Source: Oscillospiraceae bacterium (GTDB lineage: Bacteria; Bacillota; Clostridia; Oscillospirales; Acutalibacteraceae). From it: a stretch of DNA of 64,000 nt. The notes under the pieces were generated by a model. That model was not told the origin of the DNA and did not search any database. It saw only the letters and a program-made list of their open reading frames with translations. Position 1 is the first letter of the stretch; each line of letters opens with the position of its first letter. The stretch is from the NCBI GenBank assembly GCA_902774035.1, contig CACYHA010000004.1, positions 1 to 64,000 of the forward strand. The letters run 5' to 3'. Positions 32,583-40,267 of this stretch are shown piece after piece. The translations under genes and the position numbers were made by a program.

Positions 32583-33209
32583 ATGGGACTGCTGCACAAC
32601 TTTTTTAACCAGACAAGAAAGCCCGAGGGCTTCCTCGGCAAGCTGATGGTCGGCGGCATGAACAGCGGGCACGCCGCGGTCGCGGACTGGGGCATGGCGT
32701 TTCTTGACGGTCTGCAGCCGCAGAAAATCCTGGACGCAGGCTGCGGCGGCGGGCGCAACATCGGCGCGCTGCTCGAGCTTTATCCGGCTGCAACTGGCGT
32801 CGCCGTGGACTATTCGCCGGTCAGCGTGGAAAAGAGCAAGCAGCACAACAAGGCGCTGATCGACGCCGGACGCTGCCGCGTGATACAGGCAGACGTTTCC
32901 GCCCTGCCGTTGGAACGCGATTGCTTCGATCTTGTGACGGCGTTTGAAACGGTCTATTTCTGGCCGGGCCTGCCGCGCAGCTTCGCCGAAGTCGCGCGGG
33001 TGCTGAAAAACGGCGGCGCGTTTCTGATCGTCAACGAATCCGACGGCACCGACAAAACGGCAAAGAAGTTTGAATCCATCATCGACGGCATGGTGTGCTA
33101 CACGGCGCAGGACATCGAAGCCGCGCTGAAAGCGGCGGGCTTTGGCGACATCCGCGTGTTCAGGCACGAAACCAAGCCGTGTATGGCTGTGCTGGCAAGA
33201 AAGGGATGA
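32583..33209 (+). CDS. class I SAM methyltransferase (Methyltransf_11 type)
   Basis: 208 residues. Motif I is ILDAGCGGGRNIGALLEL; further motifs are GVAVDYSPVSVEKSK, CFDLVTAFETVYFWPGLP and ARVLKNGGAFLIVNE. The N-terminus has a short FFNQTRKPEGFLGKLMVGGM segment found in many clostridial methyltransferases of this type. Start ATG with GTGAGGAAACC upstream. The product is soluble. It lies 7 bp after the membrane-anchored enzyme and 4 bp before the next methyltransferase gene. Confidence 0.88.
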   Translation: MGLLHNFFNQTRKPEGFLGKLMVGGMNSGHAAVADWGMAFLDGLQPQKILDAGCGGGRNIGALLELYPAATGVAVDYSPVSVEKSKQHNKALIDAGRCRVIQADVSALPLERDCFDLVTAFETVYFWPGLPRSFAEVARVLKNGGAFLIVNESDGTDKTAKKFESIIDGMVCYTAQDIEAALKAAGFGDIRVFRHETKPCMAVLARKG

Positions 33210-33213
33210 AGCC

Positions 33214-33909
33214 ATGACATGCAAAGAGCAAATCAAAAGCGCTTACAAGCTGACCGGCGGCCACGCGAGCTTTTACGACGGCATGATGACCTATGCCACC
33301 TTGCCGGGCAAGGCGATCTGCCGCCTTGTCTGGAACATGGACGGCGAAAAGAATCTGCGCTATGTGGAACAGGCGCTTTCCGGCGTGCCGGAGGATTTCG
33401 GCGGCAAGCTGCTGGAGGTGCCGGTGGGCACGGGCGTTCTGACCATGCCGGTCTACAAAGAGCTCCCGAATGCGGACATAACCTGTCTGGATTATTCAGC
33501 AGAAATGATGGCGGCGGCAAAGCAAAAAGCCGCCTTTGCCGGAATCGGGAACATCACGTTTTTACAGGGCGATGTCGGCGCGCTGCCGTTCCCGGACGAG
33601 CACTTTGACATTGTGCTGTCGCTCAACGGTTTTCACGCTTTTCCCGATAAGGACGCCGCCTACCGCGAAACCTTTCGGGTGCTGAAACCGGGCGGCGCCT
33701 TTTGCGGCTGCTTCTATATTCAGGGCGGCTGCAAACGGACCGATTGGTTCATCCGGCATCTGTATGCGCCGAAGGGCTTTTTTACCCCGCCGTTTGAAAC
33801 GCAGGCTTCGCTCAGAGCGCGGTTGCAGAAAATGTATCAGGACGTAACCGTAACGGCAGTGGAGGGCATCGGCTGCTTTTGCTGCAAGAAGGAGGTTAAA
33901 TCATGCTGA
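33214..33909 (+). CDS. class I SAM methyltransferase (UbiE/Methyltransf_11 type)
   Basis: 231 residues from ATG 33214. Motif I is LLEVPVGTGVLTMPVY; the usual DxGxGTG is EVPVGTG. Then come CLDYSAEMMAAAKQK, FDIVLSLNGFHAFPD and FRVLKPGGAFCGCFY. It has several cysteines (CGCFYIQGGCKRTD, GCFCCKKEVKSC), with a cysteine-rich end. It overlaps the last membrane protein gene by 7 bp. The four methyltransferases differ clearly from one another, so each probably has its own acceptor or step. Confidence 0.87.
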   Translation: MTCKEQIKSAYKLTGGHASFYDGMMTYATLPGKAICRLVWNMDGEKNLRYVEQALSGVPEDFGGKLLEVPVGTGVLTMPVYKELPNADITCLDYSAEMMAAAKQKAAFAGIGNITFLQGDVGALPFPDEHFDIVLSLNGFHAFPDKDAAYRETFRVLKPGGAFCGCFYIQGGCKRTDWFIRHLYAPKGFFTPPFETQASLRARLQKMYQDVTVTAVEGIGCFCCKKEVKSC

Positions 33910-34403
33910 CAACAATCATCCTTTCCCTTGTGATGATGGCGGGGCTTTTCCTGCTGCTGTATGCATGGGTCGCTCTGATCCAGAATCCGCGCTTTTTCTC
34001 CACCGCGCCAAAGGAGGTGCAGGCGGCGGTGCAGCCGAAGCCGGAACGGTTCCGGGGCGCGCACTTCTTCGGCTGGAAGCTGGCGATCATTGCGATCGTG
34101 CTGATGGGCGGCGCCGTTTTCTTCGGCTGCTGGGATGGCATCCAAAACGGTTTCAGCTTCGGCCAGTTCTTCCTGCGCTTTCTCATCATGCTGCTGGGGC
34201 TGAAAGCGTATGACGTGTTGTTCTTCGACTTTTTCCTGCTTTGCCGCTCCGGTTTTTTTCCGCGCTATTATCCCGAGGTGAAGGAACACCTCGGGCCGCA
34301 TCTGTTCGGTTACAACTGGAAAACCCACGTGCTGACCGGTTCGCTGAGCATTGTGGGCGCTGCGGTCTTGGCGAGGATCTGCGTATCGATTGCGAGCGGC
34401 TAA
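33903..34403 (+). CDS. small membrane protein, last gene of the methyltransferase operon
   Basis: 166 residues with four predicted membrane segments: about 4-25, 57-78, 88-113 and 143-162. The signature GLKAYDVLFFDFFLLCRSGF parallels the GAYDTFFLDWVLFARLPMF of the first gene, and length and helix spacing are the same, so they are likely paralogues. It begins inside the last codons of the preceding methyltransferase gene. Family not recognised. The 245 bp after it, to the tRNA, hold no convincing gene and no rightward terminator that I can see. Confidence 0.8.
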   Translation: MLTTIILSLVMMAGLFLLLYAWVALIQNPRFFSTAPKEVQAAVQPKPERFRGAHFFGWKLAIIAIVLMGGAVFFGCWDGIQNGFSFGQFFLRFLIMLLGLKAYDVLFFDFFLLCRSGFFPRYYPEVKEHLGPHLFGYNWKTHVLTGSLSIVGAAVLARICVSIASG

Positions 34404-34619
34404 CGGAAAGCAAGCATGTGCGCACCTTGCGGCATCGCGCACCATTCGTTCACCGACCGAAAAGGTACGCGCTGCCATGTCCGAGGCCGGGAAGCGGCAC
34501 AGCGGGAATCTCCGGCACAGGAAACAGCCAAAAGAGAAAGCGCCGCCGCAGCGACGCAAAAGAGCGTACTTGTCAGCCCATAACGGCTGAACGGCTCGTT
34601 TTGAAAGCTTGTTTCAAAA

Positions 34620-34645
34620 GGAAAAAGCAGCCCTTTCGGACTGCT
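34620..34645 (-). terminator. terminator after tRNA-Ser
   Basis: Read leftward: AGCAGTCC-GAAA-GGGCTGCT (8 bp including one G-U pair) followed by TTTTT. It begins 4 bp past the tRNA 3' end. Confidence 0.8.
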
Positions 34646-34648
34646 CAT

Positions 34649-34734
34649 TGGCGGAGAGTTAGGGATTCGAACCCTAGGTACTTTCGTACACAGCATTTCG
34701 AGTGCTGCACCTTCGACCACTCGGACAACTCTCC
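34649..34734 (-). tRNA. tRNA-Ser(CGA)
   Basis: 86 nt with encoded CCA. The acceptor GGAGAGT/ACTCTCC is fully paired, and the long variable arm is typical of a class II serine tRNA. The anticodon loop CTCGAAA gives anticodon CGA (UCG codons). The T loop is TTCGAAT. Confidence 0.95.
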
Positions 34735-34811
34735 ATTGCCAAAAGATTTTAACAGATTCCGCTGCGGTTGTCAACCTTTTTTTCGGAATTCGAGCGTTTT
34801 TTCCTGTCAGA

Positions 34812-35546
34812 TCAGCCGATTCCGAGCAGCAGAGACGCATCCTTGACGCGATCGACTGATGCGCCGGCACCGTTGCCCCTCTGGCGCAGCACACGATCGC
34901 GCGGAGGATCCGTCATACGCGGGCCGCCGCCGGAACCGATCTCACTCTTTTCGGAAAGCGGCAAAAACTTATAATCCACATGATCCGGCGAGACACTGTT
35001 CCAGACACGGGTGGCAAACCGGTTGCAGTTATCGCTCAGCGTCCAGTCGTTATTGTTCACAATCGTCTCGTTGACTTGCCGAAGCTGGTCGCTTGTCAGA
35101 TCCATGCTCCGGGAAACAACGCCGGAGGACGAACGCTGGTGCAGCATATAGGCTTCCACGTTATAGTAAACGCCTCCGCCATCCGCGCGGCGGTATTTAT
35201 GTGTCCCGACGGAGACGCCCTCCCCCGGTGCGGCTTCGATCACACCGACAGAGATCGGCTGCGCGGATAAGTTTTCGATATAGATCCAGGTGTGGCCGAA
35301 AAAGATCACACGGCAGCACAGGTACATCCGCGCAACAACGGCAGGCTCGGAAGGCTGAACCTGCGGCTCGGCGCCTTCATCCTGTTCCTCGACGCCCTCG
35401 CCCTGTACATCGACGCCTTCATCCTGTTCTTCCACCGCGGGTTGGGACGGATCCTCCGCCGAAGCGAGCGCGGGAAGTCCGCAGACGCCGAACACAAACA
35501 GCAGGCAAAGCAGACAAACGAGCGACTTTTTCCATTTCCCTTTCAT
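34812..35546 (-). CDS. secreted protein with a probable permuted NlpC/P60-like (papain-fold) domain
   Basis: 244 residues. Signal peptide 1-30, then an acidic linker with QDEGV/QGEGV repeats (about 39-68). The domain at 72-220 has a histidine strand FFGHTWIYIEN (His85) before a cysteine helix NCNRFATRVWN (Cys174). That order matches permuted papain-fold amidases and acyltransferases (YiiX/LRAT-like). It could cleave or modify cell-wall peptides or lipids outside the cell. The family call is from motif order only. Confidence 0.6.
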   Translation of the reverse strand: MKGKWKKSLVCLLCLLFVFGVCGLPALASAEDPSQPAVEEQDEGVDVQGEGVEEQDEGAEPQVQPSEPAVVARMYLCCRVIFFGHTWIYIENLSAQPISVGVIEAAPGEGVSVGTHKYRRADGGGVYYNVEAYMLHQRSSSGVVSRSMDLTSDQLRQVNETIVNNNDWTLSDNCNRFATRVWNSVSPDHVDYKFLPLSEKSEIGSGGGPRMTDPPRDRVLRQRGNGAGASVDRVKDASLLLGIG

Positions 35547-35564
35547 TTTTTCTGCACTCCCCTG

Positions 35565-37064
35565 TTATCGTTTGATTTTTGCAAACGGGAACCGTATGCC
35601 GGCTTTGATCCGCTCGATCAGCTTTCTGAGCAGCATCCGGATGTCGTCCTGCCATTTGCGCGGCGAACGCACAAAGCCGTCGTCGGAAAACAAGCCGCCG
35701 AGCGATTTGTCAAGTATCAAAAACTGCGGATATTCCGCAAAGCTTTCCACGGTCTGCTGTCCCTTGGAACGCAGAAGCTTGCCGGTAAACTCCTTGAGCA
35801 CAGGGTCGTGCTCGGTGTGTTTGCAGTTGCGGATGAACCACGTCTGCGACGGGAACAGACAGGTGCTCGCGTCGATCGCGCCGTTGGGAGAGATCATCGG
35901 CATATTTTCAAGCTTCGGAACGGACATGATATCCAGTCGGTCGCAGGTTGCGCCGAAGGATTCCGCTTCCGTGGTGAGTACGCCGTCGCTGTTGGCTGTC
36001 CAGATGCCGCCGAGCGGAACGCCGGCATAGCCGTAGCGCGCGATCACATAAAGACTGCGCTGATCGTTGACGGAACGCAGCAGGGGCGCACGTCTGGAGC
36101 GGATGTTTGCGTCGAATTTATCAGTGCGCGAACGAAAAGCATCGCTCAGCGTGACGCCCGTCTTCGCAACAAAAGCTCTGCCCGCTTCCTGCTCGTCGTC
36201 GGGCACCATGTCCCAGACGCTCAGCCAGCTCCCGAACACGGGCACGATGGACTCTTTCCAGATGCGGCTGGAAAGATGGTCGAACAAATCGTTGATAAAC
36301 GAGCAGAGGAAAGCCAGGCCGCCAAGATCGTCAAAAATCGTGATCAGACCGCGCAGCAGTCCCTCGTATTCCGACTGGTCGATCAAACCCTCCAAAAAAG
36401 CTGTCAGTCCGTCTACGCTCAGATTCACCTTGCCCTGCATCAGTTCGCCGGCAAACGCAGCGCCGTAAACCGCCGTTGCGTTGAAGCAGACGCTCTCGAT
36501 CTTCTCCGTGCCATAGGTTGCAAGGTAGGTCAGCGTGACCACGCCGGCATAGCTGTGACATTCCAGCGCAACCTTGCCGTAGCCGCAGTCATCGGCCACA
36601 TAGTTCACAAAATCGTTGAGCTGCGACGCGCTCACATAAGGATCGTCGCGCCAGTCATACACAAAGGAAATGTCGGGATTCTTCCGGATCTCTTCCTTGG
36701 AAGGATAAGTAAACAGCGGGCCGGTCTCGCCCTTGACGTCGCCTTTTTCGTCGGCAGCAACCGGAAGCAGCAGCTCGTTGAGCGCGGGAATCAGTTTGTT
36801 TCCGAGCACGTCCCAGTTTTTGTCGACCGTGAATCTTGTGATGGAAGGCAAAAGGCGCCGTGCCAGCGTCAAAAGACCGTCCTTTTCCGGCGGAAACAGG
36901 CGCGTACTGTCGGGATCGTTTCGATCTTCATAGATCTGACTGCTCATAAACCCGCGCAGATCGATCACCGGCAAAACCGCTTTCGCCTGCACGACGACCG
37001 AAGCCGCAGAGATACACGACAGAACCAGAATCAAGGACAAAAAGAGACTGATTGCTTTTTTCAT
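35565..37064 (-). CDS. secreted alpha/beta-hydrolase (lipase-like)
   Basis: 499 residues; signal peptide to about residue 28. The nucleophile elbow is CHSYAG (Ser171), a variant of GHSxG, after VALE and an oxyanion region. Candidate acid and base are in GAIDASTCLFP and KHTEHDP. The N-terminal part (LPVIDLRGFMSSQIYED, FVYDWRDDP) resembles lipases of the PGAP1/triacylglycerol type. The C-terminus is basic and amphipathic (RKLIERIKAGIRFPFAKIKR). The likely action is on lipids or esters outside the cell; substrate unknown. It lies 18 bp upstream of the permuted papain-like gene. Confidence 0.75.
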   Translation of the reverse strand: MKKAISLFLSLILVLSCISAASVVVQAKAVLPVIDLRGFMSSQIYEDRNDPDSTRLFPPEKDGLLTLARRLLPSITRFTVDKNWDVLGNKLIPALNELLLPVAADEKGDVKGETGPLFTYPSKEEIRKNPDISFVYDWRDDPYVSASQLNDFVNYVADDCGYGKVALECHSYAGVVTLTYLATYGTEKIESVCFNATAVYGAAFAGELMQGKVNLSVDGLTAFLEGLIDQSEYEGLLRGLITIFDDLGGLAFLCSFINDLFDHLSSRIWKESIVPVFGSWLSVWDMVPDDEQEAGRAFVAKTGVTLSDAFRSRTDKFDANIRSRRAPLLRSVNDQRSLYVIARYGYAGVPLGGIWTANSDGVLTTEAESFGATCDRLDIMSVPKLENMPMISPNGAIDASTCLFPSQTWFIRNCKHTEHDPVLKEFTGKLLRSKGQQTVESFAEYPQFLILDKSLGGLFSDDGFVRSPRKWQDDIRMLLRKLIERIKAGIRFPFAKIKR

Positions 37065-37150
37065 GGTGGAACTCCCCTTTCACTTCTATGTCTTCATTAT
37101 ACCAAGTTTCACCAAAAAGTAAAGAGTTTCTTGCCCGAAAAGCACAAAAG

Positions 37151-37188
37151 GGCTGTTGCATTTCGCAAAAAAGCGTCATGCAACAGCC
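37151..37188 (-). terminator. terminator after spoVM
   Basis: 10-bp perfect stem GGCTGTTGCA (37151-37160) / TGCAACAGCC (37179-37188). Read leftward it is followed by CTTTTGTGCTTTT. It closes the long minus-strand run just downstream of spoVM. Confidence 0.8.
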
Positions 37189-37196
37189 TCTTTCAA

Positions 37197-37280
37197 TTAT
37201 GCTTCCCGGTTTTTCATTTTGAACAAGATCCGCAGCAGCGGACGCAGTGATTTCGGACTTTTCCAGACAACGATCTGCAT
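37197..37280 (-). CDS. spoVM: stage V sporulation protein M (SpoVM), 27 residues
   Basis: A 27-codon ORF starting at ATG 37280, with a strong GGGAGGGG site upstream and a terminator right behind it. The peptide MQIVVWKSPKSLRPLLRILF followed by KMKNREA is a short amphipathic basic helix like SpoVM, which recognises the curved forespore membrane and anchors the SpoIVA coat basement layer. In Bacillus spoVM also lies just beyond the prkC-rsgA region, which supports the call. Here rpe and thiN, usually between, are absent. Confidence 0.72.
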   Translation of the reverse strand: MQIVVWKSPKSLRPLLRILFKMKNREA

Positions 37281-37292
37281 TCGTACCCCTCC

Positions 37293-37430
37293 CTATGATC
37301 GAAAGCAGGAGAGTACGCCAAGCACCACCAGCAAAAACGCCAGCACAAACAGCATGAATTTTGTCGGAAAACAAAGCGCAAGCAGCATTCCCGCGCCAAA
37401 GGCGGCAAACACCAACCCGCGGTCATTCAT
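37293..37430 (-). CDS. 45-residue hydrophobic membrane protein upstream of spoVM
   Basis: This ORF runs from ATG 37430 to TAG 37293. It encodes two closely spaced hydrophobic stretches, LVFAAFGAGMLLALCF and FMLFVLAFLLVVLGVLSCF, with a short basic end. An AGAGGA lies immediately before the ATG, which is closer than ideal. It ends 13 bp before the spoVM start codon, suggesting co-transcription. I do not recognise the family. A 70-codon alternative frame over the same bases has an odd Cys/Trp-rich product and is less likely. Confidence 0.55.
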   Translation of the reverse strand: MNDRGLVFAAFGAGMLLALCFPTKFMLFVLAFLLVVLGVLSCFRS

Positions 37431-37517
37431 TCCTCTGCGGCGCATAACGACCATCTCCCCGGCGGCAGAAGCGTTCTGCCTTCATTAACCCAGTATATGA
37501 GGAGACGGGGCTCTGTG

Positions 37518-38375
37518 TTACCAGGGTTTTTGCTCGATTGCCTCCCGACGGAGCTGTAGATAGCTTTGATAGCGGCTTTCGCTGATGACGCCTTCGCTGA
37601 CCGCCCGGCAGATCCGGCAGCCCTTTTCGCCGGTGTGAGCGCATGTGGTGAATTTGCATTCGCCGAGGAAGGGCGCAAATTCGGGGAAGAGGGTTTCCAG
37701 CGTTTCCAGCGGCGGCGTTTGCGCTTTGAGACTGTCGATGGAAGAAAACCCGGCGGTGTCGATCACAAGTCCGTTCGCCGCGTGAAAAAGTTCGGCGTGG
37801 CGGGTGGTGTGCCGTCCGCGGCCGAGCTTTTCACTGATCTCCCCTGTGGGAAGTTCAAGCGCAGGGCACAGAGCGTTCAGCAGCGTCGATTTTCCCGCGC
37901 CGGTGTTGCCCGTAAGGGCGCTGCATTTGCCGCTGAGCTGCGCTTTGATTTTGTCGATCTCCGTGTTCAGCAGCACGGGATACCCCGTTGTACGGTAGAT
38001 TTCGTAAAGCGCTTCCACCGACGCGAGGTCCGCCTTGGAAAAGATCAGGACCGGCAAAATGTGCTTTTGCTCGGCGACCACAGTGAGCTTGTCGATGACA
38101 AAGGGATTGGGCGCGGGTTTTGTTGCGGAAACAACAATGAGAAGCTGATCCACATTTGCAACAGGCGGCCGATCCAGCGCATTCTTCCGCGGGAGAATGA
38201 CGTCGATCGTGTTCTCCTGCCCCTCACGCAGCGTCACGGTCACATGATCGCCGGCGAGTGGGGTGAGGCGCTCTTTGCGAAATTTTCCCTTTGCCTTGCA
38301 CTCAAAAACACCAAGAGCGGTTTCCACATAGTAGAAACCGCCGATGCCTTTTAAGATGATACCCTGCTGCTCCAT
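37518..38375 (-). CDS. rsgA: ribosome small subunit-dependent GTPase RsgA
   Basis: 285 residues from ATG 38375, one base after the prkC stop; an ATG at 38384 overlapping prkC is possible. An N-terminal OB-fold precedes the circularly permuted GTPase motifs: SKAD (G4-like), TGNTGAGKSTLLNAL (G1) and DTAGFSS (G3). A C-terminal zinc site follows (CKFTTCAHTGEKGC). RsgA checks late maturation of the 30S subunit. It is downstream of prkC as in Bacillus (yloQ). Confidence 0.96.
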   Translation of the reverse strand: MEQQGIILKGIGGFYYVETALGVFECKAKGKFRKERLTPLAGDHVTVTLREGQENTIDVILPRKNALDRPPVANVDQLLIVVSATKPAPNPFVIDKLTVVAEQKHILPVLIFSKADLASVEALYEIYRTTGYPVLLNTEIDKIKAQLSGKCSALTGNTGAGKSTLLNALCPALELPTGEISEKLGRGRHTTRHAELFHAANGLVIDTAGFSSIDSLKAQTPPLETLETLFPEFAPFLGECKFTTCAHTGEKGCRICRAVSEGVISESRYQSYLQLRREAIEQKPW

Positions 38376-38376
38376 G

Positions 38377-40257
38377 TTATGCATCCACGTCAAGCTCCGG
38401 CTCGTCGTCCGCCGCCGTTGTGGGCGCGGTCGTTGAGATCGTCACATCAACATCCGCCGTTGTGGAGGGCGCAGTGGTCGTTGTGGTCGGTTCGGCCGTG
38501 GTGCTTTCCGTGGTGGAAGGCGCTGTGGTCGTTGTGGTAGGCGCAGTCGGAAGCTGGCCGGTGGAAACATAGACCGCGATCTTCGTTCCGGGAACGACCT
38601 TTTCGCCAAGGCTCTCATAGCCGATGATCTTTCCGCGCGGCTCAGAGCTGGAACGGTATTCCGTGCGGTTGCGATCCAGTTCAAGACCGGCTTCCTCGAG
38701 TTCATCCTCGGCTTCGGAGATGGTCATGCCCATCAGATCCGGAACTTCCACCGGCTCCTGATCGTCAGCCGTTGCAACATACATCGTGATCGTTGCACCT
38801 TCCGCCACATGCTCGTCGCGGGCGGGAGAGGTGCGGATCACAGTGCCGGCTTCACGGTCGTTGTTTGCTTCTTTTTCGATCTTAACTTCAAAGTTGGCGG
38901 CCTTGAGAATGCTCTGCGCGGAGCTGTATTCAAAGCCGTAAACGTCGGGAACACGGATCTCTTCTTCTCCGGTCGCGATATACAGGGTGATGGAGCTGCC
39001 CTTTTCCACCTTGCCTTTTTCCGGCGACTGGCTGACGATCGTTCCGATATCGGCATTGCTCTCTTCATCGTTTTCGCAGATGAAATTGAAATCTTCATAC
39101 GCCTCGGCGTTCATCACGTCGGTCTGGAAGTTTTTGCCGACAAGGTACGGCACGTCCACCTTGGTGCTGCCCTTGGCATAGAGATGCACCAGAACAGCGG
39201 CGAAGATCACCAGCGCGGTCAAAAGACCGGCCATGACGGCGAGGGTGCGCTTGCGCGTGGCGGCGTCTTTCTTTTCCTGCTGCGTGCGCGGGGCGCGAGG
39301 CGGCTGCGTCGGCTGCGGCTTGGGACGGGTCGCCTGCTGCTTTTGATATTCGCGGGCGATCTCCTGGGTCGAGGGAATGTAGCGGGTCGGCTGACGATCC
39401 ACGTAATAGGAATAATCAAACTTTATGTTCGGATTCTTTTTGTATTCGTCGATGTCCATGAGCATCTCCGAAGCGGACTGATAGCGGTCGTTCGGATTCT
39501 TCTGCATGGCACGCATCACGATCTGCTCGAGACCCACCGGGATGTTCGGATTAATGTTGCGGGGCTTTTCTGGCTCGTTCTGGAGCTGCATCAGGGCAAC
39601 GGAGACCGCGTTTTCCGATTGGAACGGGAGCTTTCCCGTGAGCATTTCATAGAGCACGACGCCGACGGAATAGATGTCGGTCTTCGCGTCCATGACGCTG
39701 CCCTTGGCCTGTTCGGGGCTGATGTAATGCACGGAACCGATGGCGGTGTCCGTCATGGTCTTTGTGTCGCTGCGGGCAAAGCGGGCGATGCCGAAATCCG
39801 TGACCTTGATGGTGCCGTCGGAGATCAGCATGATGTTCTGCGGCTTGATATCCCGGTGCACGATCCCCTTGTCATGGGCGTGCTGCAGGGCGCGCAGGAT
39901 CTGGGTGACGAAATAGATCGCCTCGCGGATCTCGATCGTCCCCTGCTGACTGATGTATTCCTTGAGGGTGATACCCTCGACATATTCCATGACGATGTAC
40001 TGCAGACGGTCGCCGTAGCTGACGTCATACACCTTGACGATGTTCGGATGCGAAAGCACGGCGATGGCCTTGGATTCATTCTTGAATCTGCGGCGGAACT
40101 CCTCGTTCGTGAGGTATTCATCCTTCAGGATCTTGACTGCAACGATCCGGTTGTCAATATTGTCAAAGGCTTTATACACAACGGCCATGCCGCCGACGCC
40201 GATGATCTCAATGATCTCATAACGTCCGTCCAGTCTCTTTCCGACATAATTTTCCAT
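38377..40257 (-). CDS. prkC: PASTA-domain Ser/Thr protein kinase PrkC (StkP-type)
   Basis: 626 residues from ATG 40257, preceded by GAGGAG. Kinase domain at about 11-270: glycine loop GVGGMAVVYKAF, Lys42, HRDIKPQN (Asp136), DFG 154-156 and the activation segment with threonines. A Pro/Gln-rich juxtamembrane linker precedes one membrane helix at 339-358 and three extracellular PASTA domains at about 365-575 that sense muropeptides. The last 55 residues form an unusual threonine-rich tail (TTTTTAPSTTESTTAEPTTT) ending in DEPELDVDA. Co-transcribed with its phosphatase and with rsgA; in spore formers it promotes germination. Confidence 0.96.
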   Translation of the reverse strand: MENYVGKRLDGRYEIIEIIGVGGMAVVYKAFDNIDNRIVAVKILKDEYLTNEEFRRRFKNESKAIAVLSHPNIVKVYDVSYGDRLQYIVMEYVEGITLKEYISQQGTIEIREAIYFVTQILRALQHAHDKGIVHRDIKPQNIMLISDGTIKVTDFGIARFARSDTKTMTDTAIGSVHYISPEQAKGSVMDAKTDIYSVGVVLYEMLTGKLPFQSENAVSVALMQLQNEPEKPRNINPNIPVGLEQIVMRAMQKNPNDRYQSASEMLMDIDEYKKNPNIKFDYSYYVDRQPTRYIPSTQEIAREYQKQQATRPKPQPTQPPRAPRTQQEKKDAATRKRTLAVMAGLLTALVIFAAVLVHLYAKGSTKVDVPYLVGKNFQTDVMNAEAYEDFNFICENDEESNADIGTIVSQSPEKGKVEKGSSITLYIATGEEEIRVPDVYGFEYSSAQSILKAANFEVKIEKEANNDREAGTVIRTSPARDEHVAEGATITMYVATADDQEPVEVPDLMGMTISEAEDELEEAGLELDRNRTEYRSSSEPRGKIIGYESLGEKVVPGTKIAVYVSTGQLPTAPTTTTTAPSTTESTTAEPTTTTTAPSTTADVDVTISTTAPTTAADDEPELDVDA

Positions 40258-40267
40258 AGCTTTCTCC

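Noticed and set aside
34416-34583. 55-codon plus-strand ORF behind the methyltransferase operon
   Set aside because: No ribosome-binding site at a usable distance, no known pattern, and composition does not differ from non-coding DNA. Left unannotated.
37214-37426. 70-codon minus-strand ORF over the small membrane protein
   Set aside because: The product is Cys/Trp-rich and non-family-like. It runs through the spoVM start region in another frame, whereas the two short ORFs fit better.
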